Below are positions 45,889 to 55,167 of a DNA stretch of 64,000 nt, piece after piece. The notes below the pieces were generated by a model that searched no databases, was not told the origin of the DNA, and worked only from the letters and a program-made list of their open reading frames with translations. Every line of letters starts with the position of its first letter. Position 1 is the stretch's first letter. Source of the stretch: Gluconacetobacter sacchari (GTDB taxonomy: Bacteria > Pseudomonadota > Alphaproteobacteria > Acetobacterales > Acetobacteraceae). The translations under genes and the position numbers were made by a program. The stretch is from assembly GCF_014174255.1 (NCBI RefSeq), contig NZ_JABEQJ010000020.1:24275-88274 (forward strand), written 5' to 3'.

Positions 45889-46901
45889 TCCACCCATCCG
45901 CGCCGGATCAGCCGCAACACAGACAGAAAGACACCAACCCCGAACAGGTCCGCGACCAGCCCGACCGGAATCTCTTCCACCGACACGCATCGTGCCAGAT
46001 CGTCGCAGACCAGCAGAAACGCCCCGCCCAGGCAGGCGCTCAGCGGCAGCACGCGAGCATTGCACGGCCCTGCCAGCAGTCGCGCGACATGCGGCACGAT
46101 CAGCCCGACCCACCCGATCATCCCCGCCACGGACACCGTCACCGCCGACAGCACGGTCGCCGCCGCGATCACCCCATAACGCAGGGCCTCGACCGGCACG
46201 CCGAGGGTCCGCGCCTCGTCATCGCCCATCGCCAGCGCATCCAGCATGCGCCCGCACAGCGTCAGCCCCACGATGCCGACCGCCACCGGCCCCGCCATCA
46301 CGCCCAGATCGGCCCCCGTCACCTGCGTCAGGCTGCCCAGCAGCCAAAAGACGATGTCCGGCAATTGCTTGTCGGGATCGGCCACATATTTCAGCAGCGA
46401 CAGCAGCGCGGTGAACAGCGCGGTGCTGACCAGCCCGCCAAACACCAGCATCAGCATCGACGCGGCATCGAACAGCCGCGCCACGCCGACCGCCGCCACG
46501 ACCGCGACGGCCCCGCCCGCAAAGGATAGAAGATGCAGGCCCATGGGCGACGCGCCAGCCACGATCCCAAACGCGGCACCAAACCCGGCACCGGCCAGTA
46601 CCCCCAGCAACCCGGGCGATACCAGCGGATTGCGGAACACGGCCTGGAAACCCGCCCCCGAAACCGACAGCGCCGCCCCCACGATCACCGCGCCGGCAAC
46701 GCGCGGCAGGCGCGTGGCCAGCACGATGGCATGCAGCAGGGCCCGCTGCGCGTCCGGCATCCCCCCGTCACGCCCCAGCAGTACCGACAACAATTCGCTC
46801 GGGGGGACCCGATAGCGGCCAAGCCCCAGCGACACCACCATCAGGACAACCAACCCACCCAGCGCCACCGCCCAGCCCGTGCGCTCCCGCCACACCGTCA
46901 T
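45885..46901 (-). CDS. ABC importer permease (FecCD family)
   Basis: 338 residues with about ten membrane helices. Start at MTVWRERTGW, overlapping the stop of the binding-protein gene by four bases (ATGA). FecCD motifs: RLPRVAGAVIVGAALSVSGA, AVFRNPLVSPGLLGVLAGAG and SVAGMIGWVGLIVPHVARLL near the C-terminus. It forms the homodimeric channel of a type II importer. Substrate candidates are siderophore iron, cobalamin or molybdate; see the ModE-like box upstream of the operon and the neighbouring molybdoenzyme. Confidence 0.92.
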   Translation of the reverse strand: MTVWRERTGWAVALGGLVVLMVVSLGLGRYRVPPSELLSVLLGRDGGMPDAQRALLHAIVLATRLPRVAGAVIVGAALSVSGAGFQAVFRNPLVSPGLLGVLAGAGFGAAFGIVAGASPMGLHLLSFAGGAVAVVAAVGVARLFDAASMLMLVFGGLVSTALFTALLSLLKYVADPDKQLPDIVFWLLGSLTQVTGADLGVMAGPVAVGIVGLTLCGRMLDALAMGDDEARTLGVPVEALRYGVIAAATVLSAVTVSVAGMIGWVGLIVPHVARLLAGPCNARVLPLSACLGGAFLLVCDDLARCVSVEEIPVGLVADLFGVGVFLSVLRLIRRGWVE

Positions 46902-47926
46902 GGCGCTCGATCGGGCCCCTCGGCCGCCAGGATGCGCGCGGCGTCGGTGGATGATAGATCGTAGCCAAAGAAATCCCGATAGAATTTGATCGTTTCCGAC
47001 ACCATATCCAGCGTCGCAAAACGGTCCGGATACAGCGTTCGCGCCGCCCAAAGAAGCTGGAGCGGAAATTCGACCCCATAGCGGTCCCACGGAAACACCC
47101 CCGCCGGATTGCGATACACATGTCCCGCCCGCACCGCGCGCAGCCCCGCCCATTGCGCGGAAGCGGGGTCGAACGCCCCGGCATCCCCACCCAGAATAAT
47201 GATGTCGGGGTCCCAGGCGGCGACCTGCTCGACCGAAACCGGACGCATGTTGCCGGGAATATCGGCCACGTTCCGCCCGCCCGCCCGCGTGATCCATTCG
47301 TCGATGATCGTATGCGTGCCATCGATCTTCAACGGCGCCAGGGACTGGATATGCAGCACGCGCGGCCGGCGCGACGGCACCGTGCCGCCCACCATCGCCG
47401 CAACCCGATCGCGCGTCGCATCCAGCATCGCGCCATAGCGCCTGGCCTTATCCCGCGCGCGCTGGTCGCCCAACACCTCCGCCGTCAACGCAACCGCCTG
47501 GCGCAGCGACGCTTCGTCGGTAAACCCCGCCTGCACCACCGGCAATCCGATCCGCCGCATGGGCGTCAAGGCCGGCGCGCCGGTGGAAACGAACCCGACA
47601 TCCACCCCGGCATCGCGCAGCATCTCGACATTCGGCACCTGCCCGACCACGCCGGTCGCCCGATGCAGGCCGGGCGCGACCCGATACATCCACGGGCGCG
47701 TCGCCGGCAGGTCATTGGTGACGGCAATCCGCGCGGTGGCGCCCAGCATGATGGTAACGGCATTATGCGCGAACCATAGATCCGCGATCCGGGCCGGATG
47801 ATCCGGAACGGTCACGCGCTGTCCCGCCATATCCACCACCACACGCCCATACCCGATGGCGGGCCACACCAGGCAGCCAGTCGTAACAACAAGCCGCAAG
47901 GCGGCCTGCGCAGCATATCGTCTCAT
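46898..47926 (-). CDS. Periplasmic binding protein of FecBCDE-type importer
   Basis: 342 residues with a signal peptide (MRRYAAQAALRLVVTTGCLV). Class III binding-protein fold: DMAGQRVTVPDHPARIADLW, then VPNVEMLRDAGVDVGFVS and WDPDIIILGGDAGAFDP, the usual BtuF/FhuD/MolA pattern. It delivers substrate to the FecCD permease. First gene of the operon. No riboswitch is visible upstream, but an inverted repeat resembling a ModE box lies 23-46 bases before the start. With a molybdenum-dependent nitrate reductase convergent to it, molybdate (MolABC-like) is a reasonable guess; iron-chelate uptake is the default alternative. Confidence 0.88.
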   Translation of the reverse strand: MRRYAAQAALRLVVTTGCLVWPAIGYGRVVVDMAGQRVTVPDHPARIADLWFAHNAVTIMLGATARIAVTNDLPATRPWMYRVAPGLHRATGVVGQVPNVEMLRDAGVDVGFVSTGAPALTPMRRIGLPVVQAGFTDEASLRQAVALTAEVLGDQRARDKARRYGAMLDATRDRVAAMVGGTVPSRRPRVLHIQSLAPLKIDGTHTIIDEWITRAGGRNVADIPGNMRPVSVEQVAAWDPDIIILGGDAGAFDPASAQWAGLRAVRAGHVYRNPAGVFPWDRYGVEFPLQLLWAARTLYPDRFATLDMVSETIKFYRDFFGYDLSSTDAARILAAEGPDRAP

Positions 47927-47948
47927 CCCCGGCCCTTTCCCGACCGGA

Positions 47949-47972
47949 GAACTATATCCCGCCAGATAGATC
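47949..47972 (-). promoter_or_regulatory. ModE-like inverted repeat before the ABC importer operon
   Basis: GAACTATAT-CCCGCC-AGATAGATC: two nine-base arms match at seven of nine positions around a six-base spacer. The layout and the CTATAT/TATAG core resemble known ModE molybdate-repressor boxes (CGTTATAT-N6-like arms). It sits directly before the ribosome-binding site of the binding-protein gene, where a repressor would block transcription. The assignment is by eye. Confidence 0.4.
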
Positions 47973-48094
47973 CGTCACCCCCGACACATGACCGACGGCG
48001 TCGCGCAACACCCGGCGACCCAAAGATTCAAACTCTTTTTATGATGCGAAGCGCCCGTTCTGTATCACCCTTCGGCCTCGAAGGAGTACAAGCG

Positions 48095-48547
48095 ATGACT
48101 ATCTCAATCCGCCCGACGCTGATTGCCGCCTCTCTGTCCGCACTCGCCATCACACCACCCGCGATCGCGCAGACGGTGGCCTCGGGCCATCGCGACATCC
48201 TGCTCCAGACCGACCATTCGTGGAACGGCGTGCCCTACACGCATTATCCGGCCGCAAGGCCCGAACTGACGATGATCCGCCTGACGATTCCCGCCCATTC
48301 CGCCCTGCCGTGGCACAAGCATCCATTCCCCAATGCGGTGTATGTGCTGCAAGGCGCCCTGACCATCACCGACCGCGAGAGCGGCAAGTCGCACGTCTAT
48401 CATGCCGGCGAAGCCTTCGGAGAATCGGTCGACGACATCCATCGCGGCCAGGCGGGCGACACCCAGACGGTACTCCTGATCACCTATGCCGGCACACCCG
48501 GCGTCCCGACCTCAATCCCCATAAAGGGCCAGCTTCCGGAATATTGA
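48095..48547 (+). CDS. Exported cupin-domain protein
   Basis: 150 residues from the ATG with AAGGAG eight bases upstream. A signal peptide (TLIAASLSALAITPPAIAQ) is followed by one cupin domain with the metal-binding pattern in HSALPWHKHPFPNAVYVLQG and later YHAGEAFGESVDDIHRG. Such single-domain exported cupins are common and mostly uncharacterised; binding of a divalent metal is likely. It is divergent from the ABC importer operon and ends in a hairpin shared with the next gene. Confidence 0.85.
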   Translation: MTISIRPTLIAASLSALAITPPAIAQTVASGHRDILLQTDHSWNGVPYTHYPAARPELTMIRLTIPAHSALPWHKHPFPNAVYVLQGALTITDRESGKSHVYHAGEAFGESVDDIHRGQAGDTQTVLLITYAGTPGVPTSIPIKGQLPEY

Positions 48548-48551
48548 TCGA

Positions 48552-48578
48552 TTCCCGGCCCGAAGCTCAGGGCCGGAA
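48552..48578. terminator. Bidirectional hairpin between cupin and small membrane protein
   Basis: Stem CCGGCCC/GGGCCGG with loop GAAGCTCA, flanked by TT/AA that extend the stem past one bulged base. It lies directly after the cupin stop and contains the stop codon of the convergent small gene. There is no strong T-run, so termination strength is uncertain. Confidence 0.5.
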
Positions 48579-48761
48579 CATCGAAAAATACAGGATCGCC
48601 ATGTCGATCAGGAACGCGCAGAGCAGACCGCAACAGATCAGCCCGACCATCATCCGGTCACGGGCATCAATCCACGCCGGATCATCGTGCCGCAAGGCGA
48701 TCGCGTGCCACGAACCGTTCAGAAGGGGCCGCTTCGGCCCCGCCGCACCAATATGAAACAT
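48567..48761 (-). CDS. Small single-helix membrane protein (64 aa)
   Basis: 64 residues from the second of two adjacent ATGs, with GGGGGAGG six bases upstream, a strong ribosome-binding site that supports translation. The N-terminal half is polar (HIGAAGPKRPLLNGSWHAIA), and the C-terminal half is one membrane helix (MMVGLICCGLLCAFLIDMAI) with a short tail. I recognise no family. It is isolated, with about 225 bases before gcvP and no other gene in that gap. Its character (Shine-Dalgarno site, clear helix) makes it more likely real than chance. Confidence 0.5.
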   Translation of the reverse strand: MFHIGAAGPKRPLLNGSWHAIALRHDDPAWIDARDRMMVGLICCGLLCAFLIDMAILYFSMFRP

Positions 48762-48924
48762 CATGAGCCTCCCCCGGACCGTCCCTTCTTCTTTGTCGCG
48801 TATTGCGACGGGTTCGTCCGGTTGCCCCTTATCATGCGCCCTGCCAGACCCCGCTCCCAAGAGCGATTCGCGATCAGTCGCAATCTCTTGACGTCAATCA
48901 GCACAATCCCGGCGCCCGCCGCAC

Positions 48925-48947
48925 GGCACCGGGCAAAGCCCGGCGCC
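48925..48947 (-). terminator. Stem-loop after gcvP
   Basis: A ten-base-pair stem (GGCGCCGGGC/GCCCGGTGCC, one wobble) with a three-base loop lies 41 bases past the gcvP stop, where the gcv operon should end. No T-run follows on the minus strand, so it may act as a 3' stabiliser or with Rho. Confidence 0.4.
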
Positions 48948-48987
48948 TTATGCATGACACGCCGGTGGAATGGTGTGCCGCGTCAGG

Positions 48988-51870
48988 TCACGCGGCGCCT
49001 TCCTCGACATAAGCTGAGATATCCGGGCAGGAACAGACCAGGTTACGGTCGCCATAGGCGTTGTCCAGTCGATTGACCGGTGCCCAGTATTTCGACTCCG
49101 CCACCACGTCGCCCGGCAGACACCCCAGACGCCGGTCATACGCGCGGTCCCACTCGGGATCGGCCAGGTCGCGCACGGTATGCGGCGCATGACGCAGCGG
49201 GCTCTGCTCGGCCGTGATGCGTCCCTGTTCGATCTCGCGGATCTCCTCTCGAATGGCGATCATCGCATCGCAGAACCGGTCCAGTTCCACCCGCCCCTCG
49301 GATTCGGTGGGTTCGATCATGAAAGTCCCCGCCACCGGAAAGCTGACCGTCGGCGCATGGAATCCATGGTCGATCAGGCGCTTGGCAATATCGTCCACCG
49401 TCACGCCCACCGTATCGCGGATGGGGCGCAGATCGACGATGCATTCATGCGCCACCCGGCCATTGGTCCCGCGATACAGCACCGGATAATGGCCCGACAG
49501 GCGTGCCGCGATATAGTTGGAATTCAGGATCGCGATTTCGGTCGCCCGACGCAGGCCCGCATCGCCCATCAGCGTCATATAGGTCCAGGAAATCGGCAGC
49601 ACCGCCGCCGATCCGAACGGCGCGGCCGAAACCGCGTTCGCCCCGCCTTCCTGCGGCGCCCCGGGCAGGAACGGCGCCAGATGCGCTCCAACCCCGATCG
49701 GCCCCATGCCCGGTCCTCCGCCGCCATGCGGAATACAGAAGGTCTTGTGCAGGTTGAAATGGCTGACATCGGCGCCATAGGCGCCCGGCCGCGACAGCCC
49801 GACCTGCGCATTCATGTTCGCGCCGTCCAGATAGACCTGCCCCCCCGCTTCATGCACAAGGTCGCAGATCTCGACGACCGTTTCCTCGAACACGCCATGC
49901 GTCGAGGGATAGGTGATCATGATCGCCGCCAGCCGGTCGGCAGTCTGGGCGATCTTCGCCTTCAGATCGCCGATATCCACGTTGCCCTGGTCGTCGCAGG
50001 ACACAACGACGACCCGCATCCCCGCCATCTGGGCCGAGGCCGGATTGGTCCCATGGGCCGAAGCCGGGATCAGACAGACATCGCGTCCCGCATCGCCCCG
50101 CGACCGGTGATAGGCGCGAATGGCCAGCAGCCCGGCATATTCGCCCTGCGCACCCGAATTGGGCTGCAACGACACCGCGTCATAGCCGCTGACAGCTTTG
50201 AGCATCCGCTCCAGGTCACGGAACAGCGCGGCATAGCCCTGAAGCTGCGCCTCCGGGGCGAAGGGATGAATATCGCAGAATTCCGGCCACGTGACCGGTA
50301 TCATCTCGGCCGTGGCGTTCAGCTTCATCGTGCAGGATCCCAGGGGGATCATCGTGCGATCCAGCGCCAGGTCGCGATCGGACAGGCGGCGCAGATAGCG
50401 CAGCATGTCGGTCTCGGAACGGTGGGCATGAAAGACCGGATGAGTCATGAAGGCGCTCCGACGCAGCAGCGCCCGCGGCAACAGGCTGTCCGGCACGTCC
50501 AGTTCCTGCTCCATCGCCGCCAGACGCTGCGCGTCGGGGCAGAAGCAGCGCCACACGGCACGCACAACCTCCGGGGTCGTCGTCTCGTCCAGGCTGATCC
50601 CGACATGATCGTCATCGATCGCGCGCAGGTTCATCCCCGCCTCCTCGGCGCGGGCGCGGACCAGGGCGGCCTCGCCACCAGTCGCGACCGTGATGGTGTC
50701 GAAAAACGCATCGGTTTGGACATCGATCGACAGCGCGCGCAGCCCTTCGGCCAGAATCACCGCCAGCCGATGCACCCGCCGGGCGATGGCCGACAGCCCC
50801 TCGGGGCCATGATAGACCGCATACATCGCGGAAATCACCGCCGGCAGCACCTGCGCGGTGCAGATATTAGAGGTCGCCTTCTCGCGCCTGATATGCTGCT
50901 CGCGCGTCTGCAACGCCAGGCGATAGGCTGGCTCGCCCCGGCTGTCCACCGACACGCCGACAAGGCGGCCGGGCATGTTGCGCTTGTAGGCATCGCGCAC
51001 GGCCATATAGGCCGCGTGCGGGCCACCAGCTCCCATCGGCATGCCATAGCGCTGCATCGAGCCCACGGCGATGTCGGCACCCAGCGCACCCGGCGATTCC
51101 AGCACGGTCAGCGCCAGCGGGTCGGCCGCCATCGCCACCACCGCCTGCGCGCCATGCAGGTTTTCGATCCACGCGCGCGGATCGCGCACAAGGCCCGACG
51201 AACCAGGATATTGCAGCAGCGCACCGAACACCGCCCCCGGCTCCAGATCGCGCGCCGGGTCGCCGACCACGATCCGCCAGCCCATCGGCTCGGCGCGCGT
51301 CCGCAGCACCGCCAGCGTCTGCGGGTGACAATCCGCATCGACGAAAAACCCGTCGGCTTTCGACTTCGCCACCCGGCGCGCCAGGGCCATGGCCTCCGCC
51401 GCCGCCGTCGCCTCGTCCAGCAGCGAGGCATTGGCGACATCCAGGCCCGTCAGGTCGCGCACCATGGTCTGGAAATTCAGCAGCGCTTCCAGCCGGCCTT
51501 GGCTGATCTCCGGCTGATAGGGCGTATAGGCCGTATACCAAGCGGGATTCTCCAGCACATTGCGCTGGATGACGCCCGGCAGCACCGTGCCGTAATAGCC
51601 TTGGCCGATCAGCGAGGTCATCACCCGGTTACGGGCCGCCAGCACGCGCAGCCGGGCCAGCGCCTCGGGTTCGGACAAGCCCGCCCCCAGCCCCATCTCG
51701 CCGCGCAGGCGGATGGAGGGCGGCACCGTCTGGTCCATCAGTTCGTCGAGCGAGCCTGCGCCCACGACCTCCAGCATGGCGTCGACATCCCGCGCCCCCG
51801 GCCCGACATGGCGGGTGCAGAAGGCATCGGTGGCGGGCCGGGTGCCCTGCCAAAGCGTAGTGGAGGTCAC
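48988..51870 (-). CDS. gcvP: Glycine dehydrogenase (decarboxylating), P-protein
   Basis: 960 residues, the full single-chain P-protein length. N-terminal half typical ([38 protein letters not shown]). In the C-terminal half, [20 protein letters not shown] carries the PLP-binding lysine (near residue 708). It decarboxylates glycine and loads the aminomethyl group on lipoyl-GcvH in the glycine cleavage system. Third gene of gcvT-gcvH-gcvP, 27 bases after gcvH, and governed by the glycine riboswitch at the head of the operon. Confidence 0.96.
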   Translation of the reverse strand: MTSTTLWQGTRPATDAFCTRHVGPGARDVDAMLEVVGAGSLDELMDQTVPPSIRLRGEMGLGAGLSEPEALARLRVLAARNRVMTSLIGQGYYGTVLPGVIQRNVLENPAWYTAYTPYQPEISQGRLEALLNFQTMVRDLTGLDVANASLLDEATAAAEAMALARRVAKSKADGFFVDADCHPQTLAVLRTRAEPMGWRIVVGDPARDLEPGAVFGALLQYPGSSGLVRDPRAWIENLHGAQAVVAMAADPLALTVLESPGALGADIAVGSMQRYGMPMGAGGPHAAYMAVRDAYKRNMPGRLVGVSVDSRGEPAYRLALQTREQHIRREKATSNICTAQVLPAVISAMYAVYHGPEGLSAIARRVHRLAVILAEGLRALSIDVQTDAFFDTITVATGGEAALVRARAEEAGMNLRAIDDDHVGISLDETTTPEVVRAVWRCFCPDAQRLAAMEQELDVPDSLLPRALLRRSAFMTHPVFHAHRSETDMLRYLRRLSDRDLALDRTMIPLGSCTMKLNATAEMIPVTWPEFCDIHPFAPEAQLQGYAALFRDLERMLKAVSGYDAVSLQPNSGAQGEYAGLLAIRAYHRSRGDAGRDVCLIPASAHGTNPASAQMAGMRVVVVSCDDQGNVDIGDLKAKIAQTADRLAAIMITYPSTHGVFEETVVEICDLVHEAGGQVYLDGANMNAQVGLSRPGAYGADVSHFNLHKTFCIPHGGGGPGMGPIGVGAHLAPFLPGAPQEGGANAVSAAPFGSAAVLPISWTYMTLMGDAGLRRATEIAILNSNYIAARLSGHYPVLYRGTNGRVAHECIVDLRPIRDTVGVTVDDIAKRLIDHGFHAPTVSFPVAGTFMIEPTESEGRVELDRFCDAMIAIREEIREIEQGRITAEQSPLRHAPHTVRDLADPEWDRAYDRRLGCLPGDVVAESKYWAPVNRLDNAYGDRNLVCSCPDISAYVEEGAA

Positions 51871-51897
51871 GATCGGTTTCTCCCCGACAAAATCGGA

Positions 51898-52263
51898 TCA
51901 GGCAATCAAAGCGGCGTAGGCGTCTGCGTCCAGCAGTTCGGCAAGCTGCCCCGCATCGGCGACGCGCAGCTTCAGGATCCAGCCCTCGGCTTCCGGATCG
52001 CGATTGACCAGCGACGGATCATCCGACAGCGCCGTATTGAAGCCGACGACCGTGCCCGAAACAGGAGCATAGATATCCGACGCGGCCTTGACCGATTCCA
52101 CCACGGCGGCGCTGTCGCCCTGCGACAGCGCGGTGCCCTCGTCCTTCGCCTCGACGAAGACCAGTTCCCCCAGTTCCTCGGCGGCATGGGCGGTGATGCC
52201 GACGACCGCGACATCCCCCTCGACGCGCAACCACTCATGTTCTTTCGTGTAATAAACGGTCAT
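51898..52263 (-). CDS. gcvH: Glycine cleavage system H protein
   Basis: 121 residues. The lipoyl-attachment motif [14 protein letters not shown] places the lipoylated lysine at K59. The N-terminus [20 protein letters not shown] and the [16 protein letters not shown] block are standard. It shuttles the aminomethyl group between GcvP, GcvT and lipoamide dehydrogenase. It lies between gcvT (36-base gap) and gcvP (27-base gap). Confidence 0.96.
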   Translation of the reverse strand: MTVYYTKEHEWLRVEGDVAVVGITAHAAEELGELVFVEAKDEGTALSQGDSAAVVESVKAASDIYAPVSGTVVGFNTALSDDPSLVNRDPEAEGWILKLRVADAGQLAELLDADAYAALIA

Positions 52264-52299
52264 GTTTCAATCTCCACCCGACAGGTCAGTTTCTGGAAT

Positions 52300-53433
52300 T
52301 CAACGTTTGAAGCCGGGCGCCACGAATGGCAGCGCCGCCACGGCGGCCGGCAAATAGCGCCCCCGCAATTCCGCGAACAGCGGCGTGCCCGCCGCCTCGA
52401 AACCCGCCTCGACATAGCCCATGCCCACAGGCGCACCGAAGGTCGGGCCGAACGCGCCGGAGGTCACATGCCCGACAGGCTTCGTCCCCGCGTCATCGGC
52501 GAACAGACGCGCCCCGCCGCGCACCGGCGCGCGGCCCTCGACCGCAATGCCGACGCGGCGCCGGCTCACTCCACCCGCGATCTGCCCCAGGATGATGTCC
52601 GCGCCCGGAAAGCCCCCTGCCCGTGCCCCGCCCGTGCGGCGGCTTTTCTGGATCGACCATTCCAGCGCGCCCTCGACCGGCGTCGTGTCGCGATCGATAT
52701 CCGACCCATACAGGCACAACCCGGCTTCCAGCCGCAGGCTGTCGCGCGCGCCCAGACCCGCCGGCGCCACCTCGGGTTCCGCCAGCAGCGCCTCGGCCAC
52801 ACGCACGGCACCATCGGCCGCCATGCCGAGTTCGAACCCGTCCTCGCCGGTATAACCGGACCGAGATGCCACGCAGGGCACGCCGGCGACCTCGAATTCC
52901 GCCACATCCATGAAACGCATGTCCACCGACGACGGTGCCAGGCGCGCCAGCACCGCGCCGGCCTGCGGCCCCTGCACGGCAATCAGCGCCCGCTTCGGCA
53001 GCGCCTCGACGATGCAATCCTCATGCAGCGCGGCGGCGATATGTGCCAGGTCCGCGTCCTTGCAGGCGGCATTGACCACCAGGATCAGCGTATCGCCCAG
53101 GCGCGAGACCATCAGATCGTCCAGAATACCGCCGTTGCCGTCGGTCAGCAGGGCATAACGCTGGCGCCCCGTCTTCAACGACAGGATATCGGCCGGTACC
53201 AGCCGTTCCAGCGCCAGGGCCGCATCCTCGACCCGACCCGAGCGCGCCCGCAGATGCGCCTGCCCCATATGGGACACGTCGAACAGACCCGCGGCGGTGC
53301 GCGTATGCTGGTGTTCGGCCATCACGCCAGCCCGATACTGGACCGGCATGTCATACCCCGCGAACGGCACCATGCGCCCGCCCAGCGACAGATGCAGGTC
53401 GTACAGCGGCGTCCGCAGCAGCGAATCGCTCAT
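52300..53433 (-). CDS. gcvT: Aminomethyltransferase (glycine cleavage T protein)
   Basis: 377 residues from the ATG at 53433 with GGGAGGG upstream; the frame is open further up, but that part overlaps the riboswitch leader. Family motifs: LHLSLGGRMVPFAGYDMPVQY-like start, LFDVSHMGQ and, near the C-terminus, TSGAFGPTFGAPVGMGYVEA. It transfers the one-carbon unit from aminomethyl-lipoyl GcvH to tetrahydrofolate and releases ammonia. First gene of the gcv operon; a tandem glycine riboswitch lies in its 5' leader. Confidence 0.94.
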   Translation of the reverse strand: MSDSLLRTPLYDLHLSLGGRMVPFAGYDMPVQYRAGVMAEHQHTRTAAGLFDVSHMGQAHLRARSGRVEDAALALERLVPADILSLKTGRQRYALLTDGNGGILDDLMVSRLGDTLILVVNAACKDADLAHIAAALHEDCIVEALPKRALIAVQGPQAGAVLARLAPSSVDMRFMDVAEFEVAGVPCVASRSGYTGEDGFELGMAADGAVRVAEALLAEPEVAPAGLGARDSLRLEAGLCLYGSDIDRDTTPVEGALEWSIQKSRRTGGARAGGFPGADIILGQIAGGVSRRRVGIAVEGRAPVRGGARLFADDAGTKPVGHVTSGAFGPTFGAPVGMGYVEAGFEAAGTPLFAELRGRYLPAAVAALPFVAPGFKR

Positions 53434-53534
53434 GCCGCCCTCCCGACGCCGGGCGTGAGGGAGAACGAACAGAAAACAAGGAAAGACGGCCAACGTGACA
53501 CGAACAGAGCCTCCTGAACCCACGACCGGATCCG

Positions 53535-53690
53535 AATGCCCCTTCTGTCGGTTTGCCTGAGATCGCTATCCCGTCGGCGGGCGCTCGAAGCGCCTCTCTC
53601 CAGAAGTCGAAGCCGGGCGGTCCTTTGGCCTGAGAGTTTCCGGGGCGGTTGCTCCTTCGGCGCTGGCTCTCGCCAGTCTCTCCCGCGTCA
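53535..53690 (-). promoter_or_regulatory. Tandem glycine riboswitch upstream of gcvT
   Basis: On the minus strand the first aptamer begins GCGGGAGAGAC near 53686 and contains GCCGAAGGAGCAACCGCCCC and AACTCTCAGGCCAAAGGACC. The second begins CTGGAGAGAG and contains CGCCGACGGGATAGCGAT, then CTCAGGCAAACCGACAGAAG, ending about 100 bases before the gcvT start. These are the two conserved glycine aptamers in series. Glycine binding should turn on gcvTHP so that excess glycine is degraded. Confidence 0.92.
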
Positions 53691-53820
53691 GCTTTCCGAT
53701 GCTTCGCATATGTTGCGCGATCAAGTCAATCGTCCTGACATCGCCAGCGGGGGCTGGATCGAGGACGATCTCCGCCCTACCCTCGGCGACTGAACAGAAG
53801 ACGACGAAGGGGCCCCGACC

Positions 53821-54126
53821 ATGGATGCCAGCAAGCTGACCATTATCGCGGAATTCGCGACAACCGACGAAAATCGAACAAAGTTTCTCGAATTCTGCGC
53901 CTATGACGCCGAACGCTCCGTGGCGGACGAAGCCGGATGCCACGCCTTCGACGTCCTGCTACCCAACGGCGAGCCGAACGTCGTCATCCTGCACGAGGTC
54001 TATACCGACCGGGCGGCATTCGACACCCACCTGACGACCCCGCATTACAAGGTTTTCGCCGACGCGGTGCTTGACTTGGGCATCCAAACGGTCGGCGTGC
54101 GTTTCCTGGCAACACACCGCGCCTGA
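53821..54126 (+). CDS. Antibiotic biosynthesis monooxygenase (ABM)-like small protein
   Basis: 101 residues with the dimeric ferredoxin-like ABM fold: KLTIIAEFATTDENRTKFLE, CHAFDVLLPNGEPNVVILHE, YTDRAAFDTHLTTPHYKVFA. Length and pattern match the YgiN/LsrG/ABM group of small quinol monooxygenases or isomerases in the cytoplasm. It is divergent from the gcv riboswitch leader. The substrate cannot be told from sequence. Confidence 0.85.
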   Translation: MDASKLTIIAEFATTDENRTKFLEFCAYDAERSVADEAGCHAFDVLLPNGEPNVVILHEVYTDRAAFDTHLTTPHYKVFADAVLDLGIQTVGVRFLATHRA

Positions 54127-54136
54127 ACTGAGCCGA

Positions 54137-54157
54137 TGCGGGGAACATGACCCCGCA
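54137..54157. terminator. Hairpin between ABM gene and speE
   Basis: Stem TGCGGGG/CCCCGCA with loop AACATGA lies between the two convergent stop codons (11 bases after one, 12 bases before the other). It is suited to end transcripts from both sides. It lacks a long T-run. Confidence 0.5.
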
Positions 54158-54169
54158 CCGGATGGAGCG

Positions 54170-55039
54170 TTACTTCGACGCCGGCAGATTCCTGGCGATA
54201 TAAGGCGGCAGGTTGAAGGCGCCGGCATGGATCTCGGGCGTCCAATAGCCGGTGGTGCCCAGAATGCCGGCCTGCTCTGCCCGCGCGCGGATCGTCTCGA
54301 CCGAATGGAGGGCCGGGTTGGTCCCCTTGGCCGCGACACCCAACGTCATGAAGCCACCGACATAGGTCGGCACGGCAGCGACATAAGCCGAAACATGCGG
54401 AAAGAACTGCGCGCGCCGCAGGCTGGTCTCGCGCAGTTCGTCAGCCTGCATGAACGGCACGCCGCACTGGTTCACGATGATGCCATTGGGCGTCAGGATA
54501 CGGGCGCAATGCTGGTAGAACGCATCGGTGAACAACACCTCACCCACTCCGATCGGATCGGTGCTGTCGACGATGATGACATCGACCGAGCCGCTTTCCG
54601 CCCTGGCGACGTAATCGATACCGTCCCCCACGATCACCTCGGCACGAGGGTCGGTCCACGCATCGCCGGCGATCCCCGGCAGGAACTGCTTGGACAGTTC
54701 GATCACCGCGCCATCGATCTCGACCATCACGGCACGCTCGACCCCGCGATGATGCAGCACCCGGCGCAGCACGCCGCCATCGCCGGCCCCAATGATCAGG
54801 ACGCTCCTCGCGTCGCCATGGGCCAGCACCGGCACATGCGTCAGCATTTCCTGATAGACGAACTCGTCCCCCTCGGTAATCTGGATCACACCATCGAGCA
54901 CGAGCACGCGGCCATGCGTCTCGCTTTCGAAGACAACGATATCCTGGAAGTCACTCTTGGTACGAGCCAGTTCCTTGCGAACACGGAAACGCTGCTGCCA
55001 GCCTTCATAGAGTGTCTCGCCGATCCATGCGTCGGTCAT
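54170..55039 (-). CDS. speE: Spermidine synthase
   Basis: 289 residues from MTDAWIGETLYEGWQQRFRV, the conserved start region of SpeE, with GGGGAG nine bases upstream. Decarboxylated-SAM binding: FVYQEMLTHVPVLAH, IIGAGDGGVLRRVLHH and VEIDGAVIELSKQFLP; VIIVDSTDPIGVGEVLFT holds the catalytic aspartate. It transfers aminopropyl from decarboxylated SAM to putrescine. It follows speD by about 130 bases on the same strand, so both steps of spermidine synthesis are made together. Confidence 0.95.
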   Translation of the reverse strand: MTDAWIGETLYEGWQQRFRVRKELARTKSDFQDIVVFESETHGRVLVLDGVIQITEGDEFVYQEMLTHVPVLAHGDARSVLIIGAGDGGVLRRVLHHRGVERAVMVEIDGAVIELSKQFLPGIAGDAWTDPRAEVIVGDGIDYVARAESGSVDVIIVDSTDPIGVGEVLFTDAFYQHCARILTPNGIIVNQCGVPFMQADELRETSLRRAQFFPHVSAYVAAVPTYVGGFMTLGVAAKGTNPALHSVETIRARAEQAGILGTTGYWTPEIHAGAFNLPPYIARNLPASK

Positions 55040-55167
55040 TGCGTGTGTCTCCCCGTCACGAAAAATGGACACATAAAAAAAGGCCGGACGAATCCGGCCC
55101 TCGAAATCTCGCACGGCGTCATACCGCGCCGGACGGACGGGTGCCGGACATGCCGGCACCCTCGCCA

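Noticed and set aside
48687..49076. Plus-strand open frame between the small membrane gene and gcvP
   Set aside because: Overlaps real genes on the other strand, with Arg/Pro-rich shadow composition and no ribosome-binding site.
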